DNA from: Lysobacteraceae bacterium NML93-0399
GTDB taxonomy: Bacteria; Pseudomonadota; Gammaproteobacteria; Xanthomonadales; Xanthomonadaceae
Length of the DNA: 64,000 nt
Reading direction: 5' to 3'
NCBI GenBank assembly: GCA_002307375.1
Contig: NTJI01000001.1
Coordinates: 372,001-436,000, forward strand
The notes under the pieces were generated by a model. That model was not told where the DNA came from, searched no databases, and was given only the letters and a program-made list of their open reading frames with translations. Positions 43,292-56,525 of the stretch are shown piece by piece (position 1 is the first letter of the stretch; each line of letters opens with the position of its first letter). The translations under genes were made by a program, and so were the position numbers.

Positions 43292-43795
43292 TCAGCCGCC
43301 CACCGTCTCCACCAGGCCGCGCAACGCGGCCGCCACTGTCTGTCGCCGCACCGCATCGCGGTCGCCGGCGAAGTGGAACAGTTCCGCGCGCGCATAACCG
43401 CCGCGCCGCTTCCATGCGATCCACACCGTGCCGACCGGCTTGTCCTCGCTGCCGCCGCCGGGCCCGGCGATACCCGTTACCGCGACCGCGACGCTCGCAC
43501 CGGAATTGACCAGCGCGCCGGACACCATCTCGATCGCGGTGTCGCGGCTCACCGCGCCGTGGGTTTCGAGCGTGTGCGGATTGACGCCGAGCAGCGCTTG
43601 CTTGGCCTCGTAGCTGTAGGCCGCCATGCCGCAGTCGAACCAGTCCGAACAGCCGGCGATGTCGGTGACGGCCTTGGCGATCCAGCCGCCGGTGCAGCTT
43701 TCGGCGGTCACGAGACGATGGTGGCGCGCGCGCAGCAGTTCACCGGTGTCCTCGGCGAGGGTCTGCAGCGCAGCGTCGGAATGGATGTCGTGCAT
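43292..43795 (-). CDS. pncC: Nicotinamide-nucleotide amidase (CinA C-terminal type)
   Basis: A 167-residue stand-alone CinA C-terminal domain. Motifs LVTAESCTGGWIAK, VSRDTAIEM and VTGIAGPGGGSEDKPVGTV are diagnostic. PncC deamidates NMN to NaMN in the pyridine nucleotide cycle. A mutS gene lies upstream beyond the TonB receptor, loosely as in other proteobacteria with pncC-recA near mutS. Confidence 0.93.
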   Translation of the reverse strand: MHDIHSDAALQTLAEDTGELLRARHHRLVTAESCTGGWIAKAVTDIAGCSDWFDCGMAAYSYEAKQALLGVNPHTLETHGAVSRDTAIEMVSGALVNSGASVAVAVTGIAGPGGGSEDKPVGTVWIAWKRRGGYARAELFHFAGDRDAVRRQTVAAALRGLVETVGG

Positions 43796-43940
43796 GGCGG
43801 GGCCCGCGTGGGAAGCCGCCGTTGTACCGCATCGCGCCACGCGCGTCGCGTCTCGCCGCCCGTCTAGAGCGACTTCGCGCGCGGATCCGGTGTGTAATCG
43901 GCCCGCCAGCGCATGGGATCGCACGCCCCCGGACACACGA

Positions 43941-43966
43941 ACGGCCGACCCTTTCGGGCCGGCCGT
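43941..43966 (-). terminator. Possible terminator after the TonB receptor gene
   Basis: ACGGCCGACCC faces GGGCCGGCCGT around a TTTC loop, about 18 bases past the receptor stop. The T-run is poor, so termination is likely but not certain. Confidence 0.5.
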
Positions 43967-43983
43967 CGCAACGGAACGCGGAC

Positions 43984-46641
43984 TCAGTACCGCACGCGCA
44001 GGGTCACGCCGTACATGCGTGGCGCGGCCGGAAACGCAGTGAACGTATTGAGCGAGTTGCCGGGGTCGGGAAACAGCGCCTGCAGCGGACCGTCGAACCC
44101 GACCTGCACATACTCGGTGTCGGTAATGTTGGTGCCCCACAGTTCCACCATCCAGCGCCCGTCGCCGCGACCGAAGCCCAAGCGCGCATTGACGGTCGTA
44201 TAGGCGTCCTGATGCTTCTCCACGTCGAGATCGGAGCCGGTGTTGTACGAACCCATGTACTTGGCGCCGATGTTGAAGCGGCCGACCAGCGCGTCGGTGA
44301 GGTCCCATTCGTAGGTCGCCGACAGCGAGCCCGACCATTCCGGCGCGAACGGCATGGTCGCGCCGGGCAGCTTGTACAGCGCGCCCGAGGTGCTCAACGG
44401 ATCGCGCTGGACGAAGTCCACGCCGGGAATGTCACGGCCGAACGTGGTGTCGGCGTACATCAGCCCGCCCTGCAGCATCAGGCCCTGCACCGCCTGCGGC
44501 TGCCATAGGATTTCGGCGTCCAGGCCCGTGGACGTCACTTCGGGAATCGAGCGCACGACGAAGCTGGTGCCCAGGAAGCTGTTGAGCTGGAAGTCCTCGT
44601 ACTCCTGGTGGAACAGCGTGGCATTGAGCAGCAGCGCGCCGTCCGCCCAGGTGGTCTTGGTGCCCAGCTCGTAGCTGTTGACGAACTCGCCGCCGAACGA
44701 GGTGTCGTTGACCGGGGTGATGCCCTGCCCGCTGATCGACTGGCCATCAGCCGACTGCACGCGGTCGAGGTTGAAACCGCCGCCCTTGTAGCCGCGCGCG
44801 AACGAGGCATAGGTCATGACGTTGTCGTTCCAGCGGTAGGCCGCCTTCAGCGTGCCGGACCATTCCTTCTCTTCCAGTTCCTGGAAGGTGCTGCGGCCGT
44901 TGTGGAAGGTGTTCGCCCACGGCAGGCACATGTAGCCGGCGATCGTCGGACCGGCCGAGGCCATGATCGCGTTCTGCGCGGCGGCCGGCAGCGATGCGAA
45001 CACCGAGCTGCGCGAGGCCAGCGCCGCGCGCAGGTTGGCGAACCGCGCCGGGTTGGCCGGGTTCTGGTCGGTCAGCGCGCCGGTGCAGCCCAGGCTGCCG
45101 TTGGGATTGCTGTAGGCGGAGTCGAGTTCCTTCTTCTCGCGCGTGTAGCGCAGGCCCAGGGTCAGGTCGAGCGCGTCGGTCGCATGCCAGGTGTTGTTGG
45201 TGAACACGGCCACGCTGGTGGAGTTCTGCTGGTAGCGGTCGAGCGCGCCGAGGCCGGAGAAATTCGCGCCGTACGGGCGTCCGGCCACCTGGGACAGGAA
45301 CGCGGCCGGCGGGATGTTGAGCGGGTTGTCGAGCGTGATGCCGTTGGCGGCGAGGTTCTGGCCGACCAGCTGGTAGACCAGCGTGGACACATAGGGCTCG
45401 TAGTGGCTGCCGATGCGGTAGGACTCGTTGCGGGCGAGATCCTCGTCGGCGTAGAACGCGCCGATCATCCAGTCGAGGCGATCGGTCGAACCGGTCAGGC
45501 GCAATTCCTGGCTGAAGGTGTCGAAGCCCGTGAAGGACTCGTCCTTGTCGGCGTTGCGGTAGATCAGGTCGGCAGTGCTGAAATCGTAGTCGAGGCCGTT
45601 GATGGTCTCCCACTCGCGCTGGGCGGTGATCGAGGTCAGCGTGGCGCCGCCGAACCACGGCGTCTCCCAGTTGATCTCGGCCGCGATGCCGTGTTCCTTG
45701 ATGTCCTGGGACGTCGGCCGGTTGCTGTAGGCGACGCGATCGAACGGGTCATCGCCCGGTGCCGCGACGGCCTTGCCGCCCGCCAGCGCATTGAGGATGG
45801 CGGCCGTCTGGCCGACGGTGGTCTGCACGGCGGTGCAGCAGTTCTCTTCGCGACTGGTGAAATCGGCCGAGAACTGGATGTCGAGGGTTTCGGTGGGCTC
45901 GAACAGCAACTTTCCGCGGAAGGTATGGAAGTTCTGGTCGTAGTCTTCGTCTTCGGTGCGCGGACCGTTGCCGGTGCGTACGTCCATCCAGCCGTCGCGT
46001 TTGCGCTTGGCGGCGTAGACGCTGAAGGCCGCGGTATCGCTGAAGGCATCGTTGTAGGCACCCGCCACACCCAGCGCACCGTAGTTGCCGGCGGTGATCT
46101 CGGCCTCGGCGCTCTGCGTGTAACTGGGGCGCCGCGTCACCACGTTGATCACGCCGGCAGATGTGTTCTTGCCGAACACCGTGCCCTGCGGGCCCTTGAG
46201 CACCTCGATGCGTTCGATCTGGCCCAGATCACCGAAGCCCACACTGTTGCGCGGGCGGTAGACGCCGTCGATGACCACACCCACCGATGACTCCAGGCCC
46301 ACGTTGTCGCCGACCGTGCCGATGCCGCGGATGCGTGCGGTGGTGATGGCCTCGTTCTGGGTGCTGGTGACCGTAAGACCGGGCACGAGGATCTGCATGT
46401 CCTTGATGTCGCGCACGCCGGTGTCCTGCACCAGGCGCTCGTCGAGCACGGTGACCGAGATCGGCACGTCCTGGATGGCCTCCTCGCGCTTCTGCGCGGT
46501 GACGGTCATCGTCGCCAGCGTGGTCGGCGCATCGTCCGAACGCGCGTTCGACTGCGCCATCGCCGGCGCGGCGACGGTGGCGACGAGCGCGACGACGACC
46601 GCGCGTGCGAGCTGGCTGCGCTGCAACTTCCTCGAATCCAT
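43984..46641 (-). CDS. TonB-dependent outer membrane receptor
   Basis: An 885-residue protein with a signal peptide ending APAMAQ. The plug domain begins with [21 protein letters not shown] and contains [18 protein letters not shown], and the chain ends in an aromatic residue (RVRY) as outer membrane barrels do. It takes up a ligand using TonB energy, for which an exbB-exbD set exists at 17-18 kb. The substrate cannot be told; the plug type is shared by receptors for iron complexes and for other compounds. The ATG at 46641 gives the signal. It is divergent from mutS. Confidence 0.9.
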   Translation of the reverse strand: MDSRKLQRSQLARAVVVALVATVAAPAMAQSNARSDDAPTTLATMTVTAQKREEAIQDVPISVTVLDERLVQDTGVRDIKDMQILVPGLTVTSTQNEAITTARIRGIGTVGDNVGLESSVGVVIDGVYRPRNSVGFGDLGQIERIEVLKGPQGTVFGKNTSAGVINVVTRRPSYTQSAEAEITAGNYGALGVAGAYNDAFSDTAAFSVYAAKRKRDGWMDVRTGNGPRTEDEDYDQNFHTFRGKLLFEPTETLDIQFSADFTSREENCCTAVQTTVGQTAAILNALAGGKAVAAPGDDPFDRVAYSNRPTSQDIKEHGIAAEINWETPWFGGATLTSITAQREWETINGLDYDFSTADLIYRNADKDESFTGFDTFSQELRLTGSTDRLDWMIGAFYADEDLARNESYRIGSHYEPYVSTLVYQLVGQNLAANGITLDNPLNIPPAAFLSQVAGRPYGANFSGLGALDRYQQNSTSVAVFTNNTWHATDALDLTLGLRYTREKKELDSAYSNPNGSLGCTGALTDQNPANPARFANLRAALASRSSVFASLPAAAQNAIMASAGPTIAGYMCLPWANTFHNGRSTFQELEEKEWSGTLKAAYRWNDNVMTYASFARGYKGGGFNLDRVQSADGQSISGQGITPVNDTSFGGEFVNSYELGTKTTWADGALLLNATLFHQEYEDFQLNSFLGTSFVVRSIPEVTSTGLDAEILWQPQAVQGLMLQGGLMYADTTFGRDIPGVDFVQRDPLSTSGALYKLPGATMPFAPEWSGSLSATYEWDLTDALVGRFNIGAKYMGSYNTGSDLDVEKHQDAYTTVNARLGFGRGDGRWMVELWGTNITDTEYVQVGFDGPLQALFPDPGNSLNTFTAFPAAPRMYGVTLRVRY

Positions 46642-46905
46642 GATGTCCCCCGATACGTGGTGTGGTTTCGTTCCGAAAAACCGACGCCCGACGGCATTGC
46701 GCCACCGGTTTCCCCGCGTTCCGGCCCGCGTGGGGGCCTGGCCGGAACGTCCGACAATCGCTTGTCTTGCCCGGAACCTAGCACACCTGGCGCGCGCCCG
46801 CGCAAGGCCGTTTCCGGCCGTTCCGGGCGGGTGTCCGCTGCCGTCCGGGACCGCGAAAAACCGTCGTTTCGGGCAGACTATGCGGCCGGTGAACCGAGCG
46901 ATTTG
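46642..46905. promoter_or_regulatory. Divergent promoter region of TonB receptor and mutS
   Basis: A 264-base gap between divergent genes. It must carry two promoters, but no box or Fur-like site is clear enough to call. Confidence 0.4.
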
Positions 46906-49506
46906 ATGTCCGCGCCCCAGCACACGCCATTGATGCAGCAGTTCTTCGCCGCCAAGGCCGAACACCCCGACGTGCTGCTGTTCTTCCGGATGGGCGATTT
47001 CTACGAGCTGTTCTACGACGACGCCCGCAAGGCGGCGCGGCTGCTCGACATCACTCTGACCCAGCGCGGCAATTCGGCCGGCGCGCCGATCCCGATGGCG
47101 GGCGTGCCGCATCACGCGTCCGAGGGCTATCTGGCGCGTCTGGTCGCGCTGGGCGAATCGGTGGCGATCTGCGAGCAGATCGGCGACCCGGCGGCGAGCA
47201 AGGGCCTGGTCGAGCGCAAGGTCGTGCGGATCGTCACCCCCGGCACCGTCACCGACGAGGCCCTGCTGCAGGAGCGCCGCGACACTCTGCTGATGGCCGT
47301 CTCGCGCCACCGCAACGGTCAGTACGGCCTGGCCTGGGCCGATCTCGCCGGCGGCCGGTTCCTGGTGTGCGAATGCGCGAACGAAGACACGCTCGAGGCC
47401 GAGATCGCGCGGCTCGATCCGGCCGAGCTGCTGGTGCCCGACGAGGACGGCTGGCCGGCATTCCTGTTCGAGCGCGGCGGCCTGCGCCGGCGTCCGCCGT
47501 GGCTTTTCGATGCCGATTCCGGCCGCCGGCAGCTGCTGCAGTTCTTCGGGCTGCACGATCTCACCGGCTTCGGCATCGACGACCGCCCGCTGGCGATCGC
47601 GGCCGCAGGCGCCCTGCTGGGTTACGTCGAGGAAACCCAGAAGCAGCAGTTGCCGCACCTGACCTCGATCGCGGTGGAAAGCGGCGATGGCGCGGTGGCG
47701 ATGAACGCCGCCACCCGTCGCCACCTCGAACTCGACACCCGTGTCGACGGCGACACCCGCAACACCCTGCTCGGCGTGCTCGACAGCACGGTGACGCCGA
47801 TGGGCGGCCGCCTGCTTCGCCGCTGGCTGCACCGCCCGCTGCGCGACCGCGACGTGCTGGGCGAACGCCTGCACGCGGTCCAGACGCTCATCGATGCCGG
47901 CGCCGATGCCGATCTGCGCGAGCGCTTCCGCGCCCTGGGCGATCTGGAACGCGTGCTCACCCGCATCGCCTTGCGCTCGGCGCGGCCGCGCGATCTGTCC
48001 ACGCTGCGCGACGGTCTGGCGATGCTCCCCGACGTGCGCGGCATTCTCGGCGCGCTCGATTCGCCGCGCCTGCGCGCCCTGCACGCGGGACTCGGCGAGC
48101 ACGCGGCCGAAGCGCATCTGCTGGCCGGCGCGCTGGTCGAACAGCCGCCAGTGCTCGCGCGCGACGGCGGCGTGTTCGCCGATGGCCACGATGCCGAGCT
48201 GGCCGAGTTGCGACGCCTGAGCACGACCGCCGACCAGTTCCTGGTCGACCTGGAAATCCGCGAACGCGAGTCCAGCGGCATTCCGACGCTGAAAGTCGGC
48301 TACAACCGCGTGCACGGCTATTTCATCGAGATTTCCAAGGCGCAGGCCGGCAAGGCACCGGCGCACTACACACGCCGGCAGACGCTGACCAACGCCGAGC
48401 GCTACATCACCGAGGAACTCAAGCAGTTCGAGGACAAGGTGCTCTCGGCGCGCGAACGTGCCCTGGCGCGCGAACGGCTGCTCTACGAACAGCTGCTCGA
48501 CACGCTCGGCGCGCGACTCGAAGCGCTCAAGCACTGCGCCGGCGCGCTCAGCGAACTCGACGTGCTCGCCTGCTTCGCCGAACGGGCACAGGCACTGGAC
48601 TGGTCGCGCCCGCAGCTCGCGGCGACGCCGGGCATCTGCATCGAGCGCGGTCGCCACCCGGTGGTCGAGGCCGTGCGCCGCGAGCCGTTCGAGCCCAACG
48701 ATCTGGTACTCGGCGACGGCGACGACTTCAACGCGCGCCGCATGCTGGTGATCACCGGCCCGAACATGGGCGGCAAGAGCACCTACATGCGGCAGAACGC
48801 GCTGATCGTGCTGCTCGCGCACATCGGCAGCTTCGTGCCGGCCTCGCGTGCCGTGATCGGGCCGATCGACCGCATCCTCACGCGCATCGGCGCCGGCGAT
48901 GATCTGGCCAAGGGCCAGTCGACCTTCATGGTCGAGATGGCCGAAACCAGCTACATCCTCCACCACGCCACCGATTGCTCGCTGGTGCTGATGGACGAGA
49001 TCGGCCGCGGCACCTCCACCTACGACGGCCTCGCCCTCGCCGACGCGTGCGCGCGACACCTCGCCCAGCGCAACCGCAGCTATACGTTGTTCGCCACGCA
49101 CTACTTCGAACTCACCGCCCTCGCCCAGCCGGGCAGCGGCATCGCCAACGTGCATCTCGATGCGGTCGAACACCGCGACAAACAGGGCGGCGAGACGCTG
49201 GTCTTCATGCACGCGGTCAAGGACGGTCCGGCCGACCGCAGCTTCGGCCTGCAGGTCGCCGCCCTCGCCGGCCTGCCCAGACAGGTCGTGCGCGACGCAC
49301 GCGCGCGACTGGCGGAACTCGAACAGCGCCGCCACGACAGCCCGGCGCCCGCGCCCATTTCGCCGGCCACGCTCGACAGCCCGCAGCAGATCGGCCTGTT
49401 CGCCCCGGCCTCGGCCGCCCTCGAAGCACTGGCCGGCCTGGATCCGGACGAACTGAGCCCGAAGCAGGCCCTCGAAGCCCTGTACCGGGTGCGCGCGCTG
49501 CTGTAG
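46906..49506 (+). CDS. mutS: DNA mismatch repair protein MutS
   Basis: An 866-residue mismatch-binding ATPase. The N-terminal [15 protein letters not shown] holds the Phe-x-Glu reading motif. The ATPase has Walker [11 protein letters not shown], and later [14 protein letters not shown] and FATHYFELT. It starts repair by recognising mismatches and recruiting MutL. The ATG at 46906 gives the normal N-terminus. It matters for the integron as MutS limits recombination between diverged sequences, but no direct link is visible. Confidence 0.95.
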   Translation: MSAPQHTPLMQQFFAAKAEHPDVLLFFRMGDFYELFYDDARKAARLLDITLTQRGNSAGAPIPMAGVPHHASEGYLARLVALGESVAICEQIGDPAASKGLVERKVVRIVTPGTVTDEALLQERRDTLLMAVSRHRNGQYGLAWADLAGGRFLVCECANEDTLEAEIARLDPAELLVPDEDGWPAFLFERGGLRRRPPWLFDADSGRRQLLQFFGLHDLTGFGIDDRPLAIAAAGALLGYVEETQKQQLPHLTSIAVESGDGAVAMNAATRRHLELDTRVDGDTRNTLLGVLDSTVTPMGGRLLRRWLHRPLRDRDVLGERLHAVQTLIDAGADADLRERFRALGDLERVLTRIALRSARPRDLSTLRDGLAMLPDVRGILGALDSPRLRALHAGLGEHAAEAHLLAGALVEQPPVLARDGGVFADGHDAELAELRRLSTTADQFLVDLEIRERESSGIPTLKVGYNRVHGYFIEISKAQAGKAPAHYTRRQTLTNAERYITEELKQFEDKVLSARERALARERLLYEQLLDTLGARLEALKHCAGALSELDVLACFAERAQALDWSRPQLAATPGICIERGRHPVVEAVRREPFEPNDLVLGDGDDFNARRMLVITGPNMGGKSTYMRQNALIVLLAHIGSFVPASRAVIGPIDRILTRIGAGDDLAKGQSTFMVEMAETSYILHHATDCSLVLMDEIGRGTSTYDGLALADACARHLAQRNRSYTLFATHYFELTALAQPGSGIANVHLDAVEHRDKQGGETLVFMHAVKDGPADRSFGLQVAALAGLPRQVVRDARARLAELEQRRHDSPAPAPISPATLDSPQQIGLFAPASAALEALAGLDPDELSPKQALEALYRVRALL

Positions 49507-49551
49507 CCGCAAGCCGCGCCCGACGGGCGCGGATGCACGTGCGCGGTTTCC

Positions 49552-49620
49552 TGTAGGAGCGCGCTTGCGCGCGATGGGCATTGCCAAGAACGCCTGTCGC
49601 GCGCAATCGCGCGCCTGCAA
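49552..49620. repeat. REP palindrome after mutS
   Basis: An inverted pair of the GTAGGAGCGCGC unit; the right arm has changed (GCGCAATCGCGCGCCTGCAA). It is about 46 bases past the mutS stop. Confidence 0.8.
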
Positions 49621-49711
49621 CGGCTCAGGTCCGAAGTTGAATGACGGCTCAGCCCACCTTGAGAACTCGCTCACGCGCGACTGGGTGTTCCGACAACGCG
49701 CCATGTCCTGA

Positions 49712-52207
<2,496 letters not shown>

Positions 52208-52380
52208 TCGTGCGCCGCCCGCACGGGCGTGAGGTCACCGGACGCCGATGCACCTGCATCGGCGTTCGCGCATCCGGCGTCGACGCTTCCGGGGCGCTTG
52301 CCTGCAGGCCTGTCGGCGCACGTCTGCTGTGTAACGTGTTCGCACGCGATACTCGGGGCCCGTTCCCACCGGATGACCCG

Positions 52381-53328
52381 ATGACGCTCGATCTGAACCG
52401 ACGCCGCCTGCTGCAGGCCGGCACGCTGGCCGCGATGGCCGCCGCCGTGCCCGGCTTTGCACGCACGCCCGCATTCGATGCCACGACCACCGCCGAACAG
52501 GCCACGGCAGGCCTCGACCTGCGCGGGCGGACCATCGTCGTCACCGGGGTCACGTCGGGGATCGGCCGCGAAACCATGCGCGTGCTCGCATTGCGCGGCG
52601 CGCACGTCATCGGCACCGCGCGTTCGCGTGAGAGCGGCGAGGCGGCCTGCGCGCAGGCCGAAGGTCGGGCGACGCCCGTCGTGCTGGATCTGGCCGACTT
52701 CGATTCCGTGGTGGCCGCCGGCAAGGCGATCCGCGCGTTCGACGTGCCGCTCGATGCGCTGGTCTGCAATGCGGGCGTCGTGCTTGATGACCTGCAGCAG
52801 GTGCGCGGCATCGAGAAAACCTTCGTGGTGAACCACCTCGGGCACTATCTGCTCACGCGCCATCTGCTCGACCGCATCACGGCCGCGCCGCAGGGCCGCG
52901 TGGTCGTGCTCGGCAGCGCCGACGAACGCAATGCGCCGCCCGGCGGCATCCAGTTCGACGACCTGTCCGGCGCCTCGTGGGAGGCACGCTACGCGCATTC
53001 CAAGCTCGCCAACGGCCTGTTCTCGCTCGAACTGTCGCGGCGGCTCGCCGGCACGCGGGCCACCTCCAACTGCGTCACGCCCGGCCATACGCGCAGCAAC
53101 ATCCTGCGCAACGTCGGTAACCGTTATCGCGACGACGCGCGCAGCGTGGCACAGGGCGCGGCCACGCCGTGCTGGCTCGCAGCTTCGCCTGCAGCGGCTG
53201 GAATCAATGGCGCGTTCTACCGGGATTTCGCGCCGGCGCCGCAGAGCGACATGCAGCGCGACACGGCGATGGCCGCACGCTTGTGGTCCGAGTCGGATGC
53301 GCTCGTCCGGGCGTGGCTGCCGGACTGA
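52381..53328 (+). CDS. Tat-exported short-chain dehydrogenase
   Basis: A 315-residue SDR. The N-terminus NRRRLLQAGTLAAMAAAVPGFA is a twin-arginine signal. The Rossmann motif TGVTSGIG, NAG motif VCNAGV and catalytic YAHSK follow. Export of an NAD(P)-dependent SDR is unusual, since free cofactor is scarce in the periplasm; Tat transport allows folding with cofactor bound first. It lies 173 bases after katG and may be part of the peroxide response. Substrate unknown. Confidence 0.85.
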   Translation: MTLDLNRRRLLQAGTLAAMAAAVPGFARTPAFDATTTAEQATAGLDLRGRTIVVTGVTSGIGRETMRVLALRGAHVIGTARSRESGEAACAQAEGRATPVVLDLADFDSVVAAGKAIRAFDVPLDALVCNAGVVLDDLQQVRGIEKTFVVNHLGHYLLTRHLLDRITAAPQGRVVVLGSADERNAPPGGIQFDDLSGASWEARYAHSKLANGLFSLELSRRLAGTRATSNCVTPGHTRSNILRNVGNRYRDDARSVAQGAATPCWLAASPAAAGINGAFYRDFAPAPQSDMQRDTAMAARLWSESDALVRAWLPD

Positions 53329-53337
53329 CGATCTGCG

Positions 53338-53577
53338 TCAGCCGGGCTTGGGTGCGCCGCCGATCCGGATGCGACTGGGCACGTCCCGGCACTCCTTGGG
53401 CAGCGATGTGACCCGTGGCGCGGGTGAGCCGGGAACCTGTGCATCGCGCAGCTGCCGCTCGGCGTTTGCGCACCAGGCCGGAAAGCGCGATCCGGCATCG
53501 GCCCGGATGTCGTCGTGACTCGCACAGCCGGCAAGCCCGGCCAGTCCCATCAGAAGAAGCCCCTGTCGAACTCGCAT
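53338..53577 (-). CDS. Small lipoprotein
   Basis: A 79-residue protein with a lipobox GLAGLAGC and a short mature part having two further Cys residues. It is convergent with the SDR gene, nine bases apart. No known domain. Confidence 0.65.
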   Translation of the reverse strand: MRVRQGLLLMGLAGLAGCASHDDIRADAGSRFPAWCANAERQLRDAQVPGSPAPRVTSLPKECRDVPSRIRIGGAPKPG

Positions 53578-53658
53578 CGCTCGCCCGCCATTCCGTTGCA
53601 GTGGGGCCAGCATGCCGCAATCGACCCGCCACGAATTGAACGGGCGTCGGCCGGGATC

Positions 53659-54072
53659 TCAGCTCGCGTCGATGTCGCCGAGCGCGCGGATCAGGCGGCG
53701 CGCACGCTTGTCGGGCTTGTGTTCGGGCGCGCGATAGCCGGCGCGTTCAGCGCGTGCCTCGGCAATGCGCGCCAGTCGCGCCTCGCGTGAGGCGTCGGTT
53801 TCGGCGTAGAGCGTCTGGGCCACGCTCGCCGGGCCGCGCGTGTCGGACAGCCCGGCCACGGTGATCTCGAACACCTCTTCGCCGCGGGTCACGCGCAGCG
53901 CATCCCCAAGGCGCACCGCGCGCGCGGGCTTGGCGCGCTGCCCGCCGACGTCGACCTTGCCGGTCTCGATGGCCTGCTTGGCCAGCGCGCGGGTCTTGAA
54001 GAAGCGGGCGGCCCACAGCCACAGGTCGAGTCGGACCGTGGCGGCGGCAGTGGACGGGACGGGATCGCTCAT
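53659..54072 (-). CDS. hslR: Ribosome-associated heat-shock protein Hsp15
   Basis: A 137-residue S4-domain protein. The S4 motif VRLDLWLWAARFFKTRALAKQAI is near residue 12, and the charged C-terminal tail is typical of HslR. It binds stalled 50S subunits carrying nascent chains. It overlaps the stop of the histidine kinase gene by four bases. Confidence 0.88.
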   Translation of the reverse strand: MSDPVPSTAAATVRLDLWLWAARFFKTRALAKQAIETGKVDVGGQRAKPARAVRLGDALRVTRGEEVFEITVAGLSDTRGPASVAQTLYAETDASREARLARIAEARAERAGYRAPEHKPDKRARRLIRALGDIDAS

Positions 54073-55418
54073 GCGCCCGATATCGGTGCGCCGGCGGGCA
54101 AATCAAGCAATGCGCGTAGCCCCGTCTGACGATTCGCGAGGACCAAGCGTCCGTCGTAGCCGCCAGCGATGTCGTCGACGATCGACAGGCCCAGGCCGTG
54201 GCCGGGAATCCGGGCATCCAGGCGCACGCCCCGCTGCAGTGCCTGGGCCATCGCGTCGGGCTGCATGCCCGGCCCGTCGTCATCGACGGCGATGTGCACG
54301 CGCGTGCCACTGGCCCAGGCTTGGATGCGCACCTGCGTCCGGGCCCACTTCACCGCGTTGTCGACGAGATTGCCGAGCATTTCCTCCAGGTCCTCGCGCG
54401 CACCGGCGAACACCAGCTCCGGAGCCACCTCGGCCAGCAGCCTCACGCGATCGCCGGCGGCCTGCGCGAACAGGCCGCGCAGCGCCTCGACCACCGGCAC
54501 GACCGGTGTGCGCTGGCGCGCGTCGACGGCGAACCCGCCGGCCAACCGGCGCTCCACCTCGCCACGCATGCGCTGCACCTGGGTGTCCACCACGCCGGCG
54601 ATGTCCTCACCGGGCCGCTGTGCTTCGGCCGACAGCACCGCGAGCGGGGTCTTGAGTGCATGCGCAAGATCCTCGGCGGCGTGACGCGCACGCGCCACGC
54701 GTCGCGCGTGCTCGTCGAGCAGATCGTCGATCTGCGAAGCCAGCGGCGCGGCTTCGGCCGGCCAGCGCTGGGTCCCGAAACGCACGTCGTCGCCGTTACG
54801 CACGCGCTGCAGGATGGCGCGCATCCGCCGCAGCGGCCGCAGGCCCCACTCCACCTGCCAGGCCAGCAAGGCCAGCAGGGCTGCGGCCGCGACGACGAAG
54901 GCGAGCATCGCGATCTGGCGGAACTCGCGGGTTTCGGCGATGACGTCGCCACGATCGCCGGCCACGACCACCGGCACCGGTTGGGCTACATCCGGCAGAC
55001 GCAGCGACTGCACGCGTACCCGCAGCTGCTGACCGCGCGGTCCCTGGACGTCGATCCATGCCGGCGGTCCACTGGCGACGCGGCCGACATCGAGCGCGTT
55101 ATCCCACAGCGAGCGCGCGCTGATCGCCTCGTCGCCCGCGCCGATACGCCAGTACCAGCCGGAAAACACGCGGCTCCAGCGCTCGTCGGCCGGTTCACGG
55201 CGCAGCCGCCAGCCGCCGTCGCCGCGGGCCTCGACCAGGCCGGCGAGCGTTGCGAAATCGTCGTCGAGGCGGCGGTCGAGCGCGCGCTGGCCGGAGCGTT
55301 CGAACATCGCCCCCAACAGGCTGCCGGCGATCAGCGCCGAGATCGCCACGCCCAGCGCACCGGCCAGCCACAACCGCCAGCGCAGCGAGAGCACACGGCG
55401 CGCGCGCGCCGGAGTCAT
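54069..55418 (-). CDS. Sensor histidine kinase (PhoQ/RstB type)
   Basis: A 449-residue kinase. Two membrane helices (about 14-38 and 170-190) flank a periplasmic sensor of about 130 residues. A HAMP-like linker, the phosphoacceptor motif ARHAAEDLAHALKTPLAV, then the ATPase motifs NLVDNAVKWA, DDDGPGM and GHGLGLSIV follow. It pairs with the response regulator just upstream (four-base overlap). Both are next to PepSY proteins, suggesting an envelope signal. Confidence 0.9.
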   Translation of the reverse strand: MTPARARRVLSLRWRLWLAGALGVAISALIAGSLLGAMFERSGQRALDRRLDDDFATLAGLVEARGDGGWRLRREPADERWSRVFSGWYWRIGAGDEAISARSLWDNALDVGRVASGPPAWIDVQGPRGQQLRVRVQSLRLPDVAQPVPVVVAGDRGDVIAETREFRQIAMLAFVVAAAALLALLAWQVEWGLRPLRRMRAILQRVRNGDDVRFGTQRWPAEAAPLASQIDDLLDEHARRVARARHAAEDLAHALKTPLAVLSAEAQRPGEDIAGVVDTQVQRMRGEVERRLAGGFAVDARQRTPVVPVVEALRGLFAQAAGDRVRLLAEVAPELVFAGAREDLEEMLGNLVDNAVKWARTQVRIQAWASGTRVHIAVDDDGPGMQPDAMAQALQRGVRLDARIPGHGLGLSIVDDIAGGYDGRLVLANRQTGLRALLDLPAGAPISGA

Positions 55419-56077
55419 GGCGCCTCGGCGAGCCGGAAGCCCTGACCGCGCACGGTGTGCAGCAGGGTCACGCCGAGCTTGCGGCGGATGCGGCCGACCA
55501 GCACGTCGAGCGCATTCGAATCGGGGTCGTAGCCGTTGTCGTACACGTGCTCGCCAAGTTCGGCCCGCGTGACCACGCGGCCTGCGTGGTGGATCAGATA
55601 GGCGAGGATCCGGTGCTCCTGCGCGGTCAGCGCCACCGGGTCGCCATCGATCGCGAACCGACCTGCGTTGGCGTCGAACTCGAGCGCGCCGCAGCGCAGC
55701 CGCGGCGAGGCGTGGCCCACGCTGCGTCGGATCAGCGCCTGCAGCCGCAACACCAGTTCCTCGATCTGGAAGGGTTTGGTGAGGTAGTCGTCGGCGCCGG
55801 CGTTGAAGCCGGCCAGCTTGTCGTGCCAGCGACTGCGCGCGGTCAGCACCAGCACCGGCAACGTCAGGCCGGCCTCGCGCCAGCGGTGCAGCACCGACAC
55901 GCCGTCAAGACCCGGCAGGCCCAGATCGAGCACCGCCGCATCGAAGGCCTCGGTCTGACCACGGAACTCGGCATCGGCGCCGTCGGCGGTGCGGTCGACG
56001 GCAAAGCCGGCGGCGGCCAGCGCTGCGGCAATGCGTGATGCCAGCTCGACATCGTCCTCGGCCAGCAGGATGCGCAT
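55415..56077 (-). CDS. OmpR-type response regulator
   Basis: A 220-residue regulator. The receiver holds the acidic pair EDD, the phosphorylated Asp in AAVLDLGLPG and the switch Lys in TKPF. The C-terminal winged helix is of OmpR/PhoP type (LTAQEHRILAYL, VLVGRIRRKLG). It overlaps the PepSY gene by one base and the kinase by four, so all are one operon. Confidence 0.93.
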   Translation of the reverse strand: MRILLAEDDVELASRIAAALAAAGFAVDRTADGADAEFRGQTEAFDAAVLDLGLPGLDGVSVLHRWREAGLTLPVLVLTARSRWHDKLAGFNAGADDYLTKPFQIEELVLRLQALIRRSVGHASPRLRCGALEFDANAGRFAIDGDPVALTAQEHRILAYLIHHAGRVVTRAELGEHVYDNGYDPDSNALDVLVGRIRRKLGVTLLHTVRGQGFRLAEAP

Positions 56078-56397
56078 CAGTCGTCGATCTCGACCTTGAG
56101 CAATCGCCCGTTGCGCGCATCGTATTTCAGTTCGACCACGCGGCCGTCCCGCATCAGGATCTCGATCTCGTACTCGTCGTCGTCCTGGTCGAGTTCCACC
56201 TCGATCACGCGGCCGGGAAAGCGTTTTTCGGCATCGGCAAGCAGATGCTCGAGACGTACGAATTCGCCATTGCGGACACTGTCGCGCGCGTAGTCCGCGC
56301 CGTCGCGCGGGTCCTGTGCAACGGCGTGGACGGTCGAAGCGAAGAGCGCCGCGAACAGCAGCGCGGCCATGGCAATGGGGATGGAGGTCGATCGCAT
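56077..56397 (-). CDS. PepSY domain protein (minus strand)
   Basis: A 106-residue exported protein with a signal peptide (ALLFAALFASTVHAVAQ) and one PepSY domain (RFPGRVIEVELDQDDDEYEIEIL, VVELKYDARNGRLL). PepSY domains often act as inhibitors or sensors in the periplasm. It is the first gene of the two-component operon. Confidence 0.87.
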   Translation of the reverse strand: MRSTSIPIAMAALLFAALFASTVHAVAQDPRDGADYARDSVRNGEFVRLEHLLADAEKRFPGRVIEVELDQDDDEYEIEILMRDGRVVELKYDARNGRLLKVEIDD

Positions 56398-56525
56398 GGG
56401 CGCCAGTCTGGGCGCGGCGATTAACAGAACCGTGAACGGCTCGATCAGAGCGGTGTTAAGCGCGCTGGGGACACTGGGCGTCAACCGGGAACGACCGGCC
56501 CATTCCGCCCATCAGGAGATACACC
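56398..56525. promoter_or_regulatory. Divergent promoter region between two PepSY genes
   Basis: A 128-base gap with one gene leaving on each side; both are probably controlled by the response regulator coded next door. No clear direct repeat was identified. Confidence 0.45.

Noticed and set aside
46642..49704. Very long open frame on the minus strand opposite mutS, running into the TonB receptor gene
   Set aside because: It is an antisense shadow of a high-GC gene. The receptor's signal peptide starts at 46641, and the upstream translation is low-complexity His/Arg/Ala/Gly with no motif.
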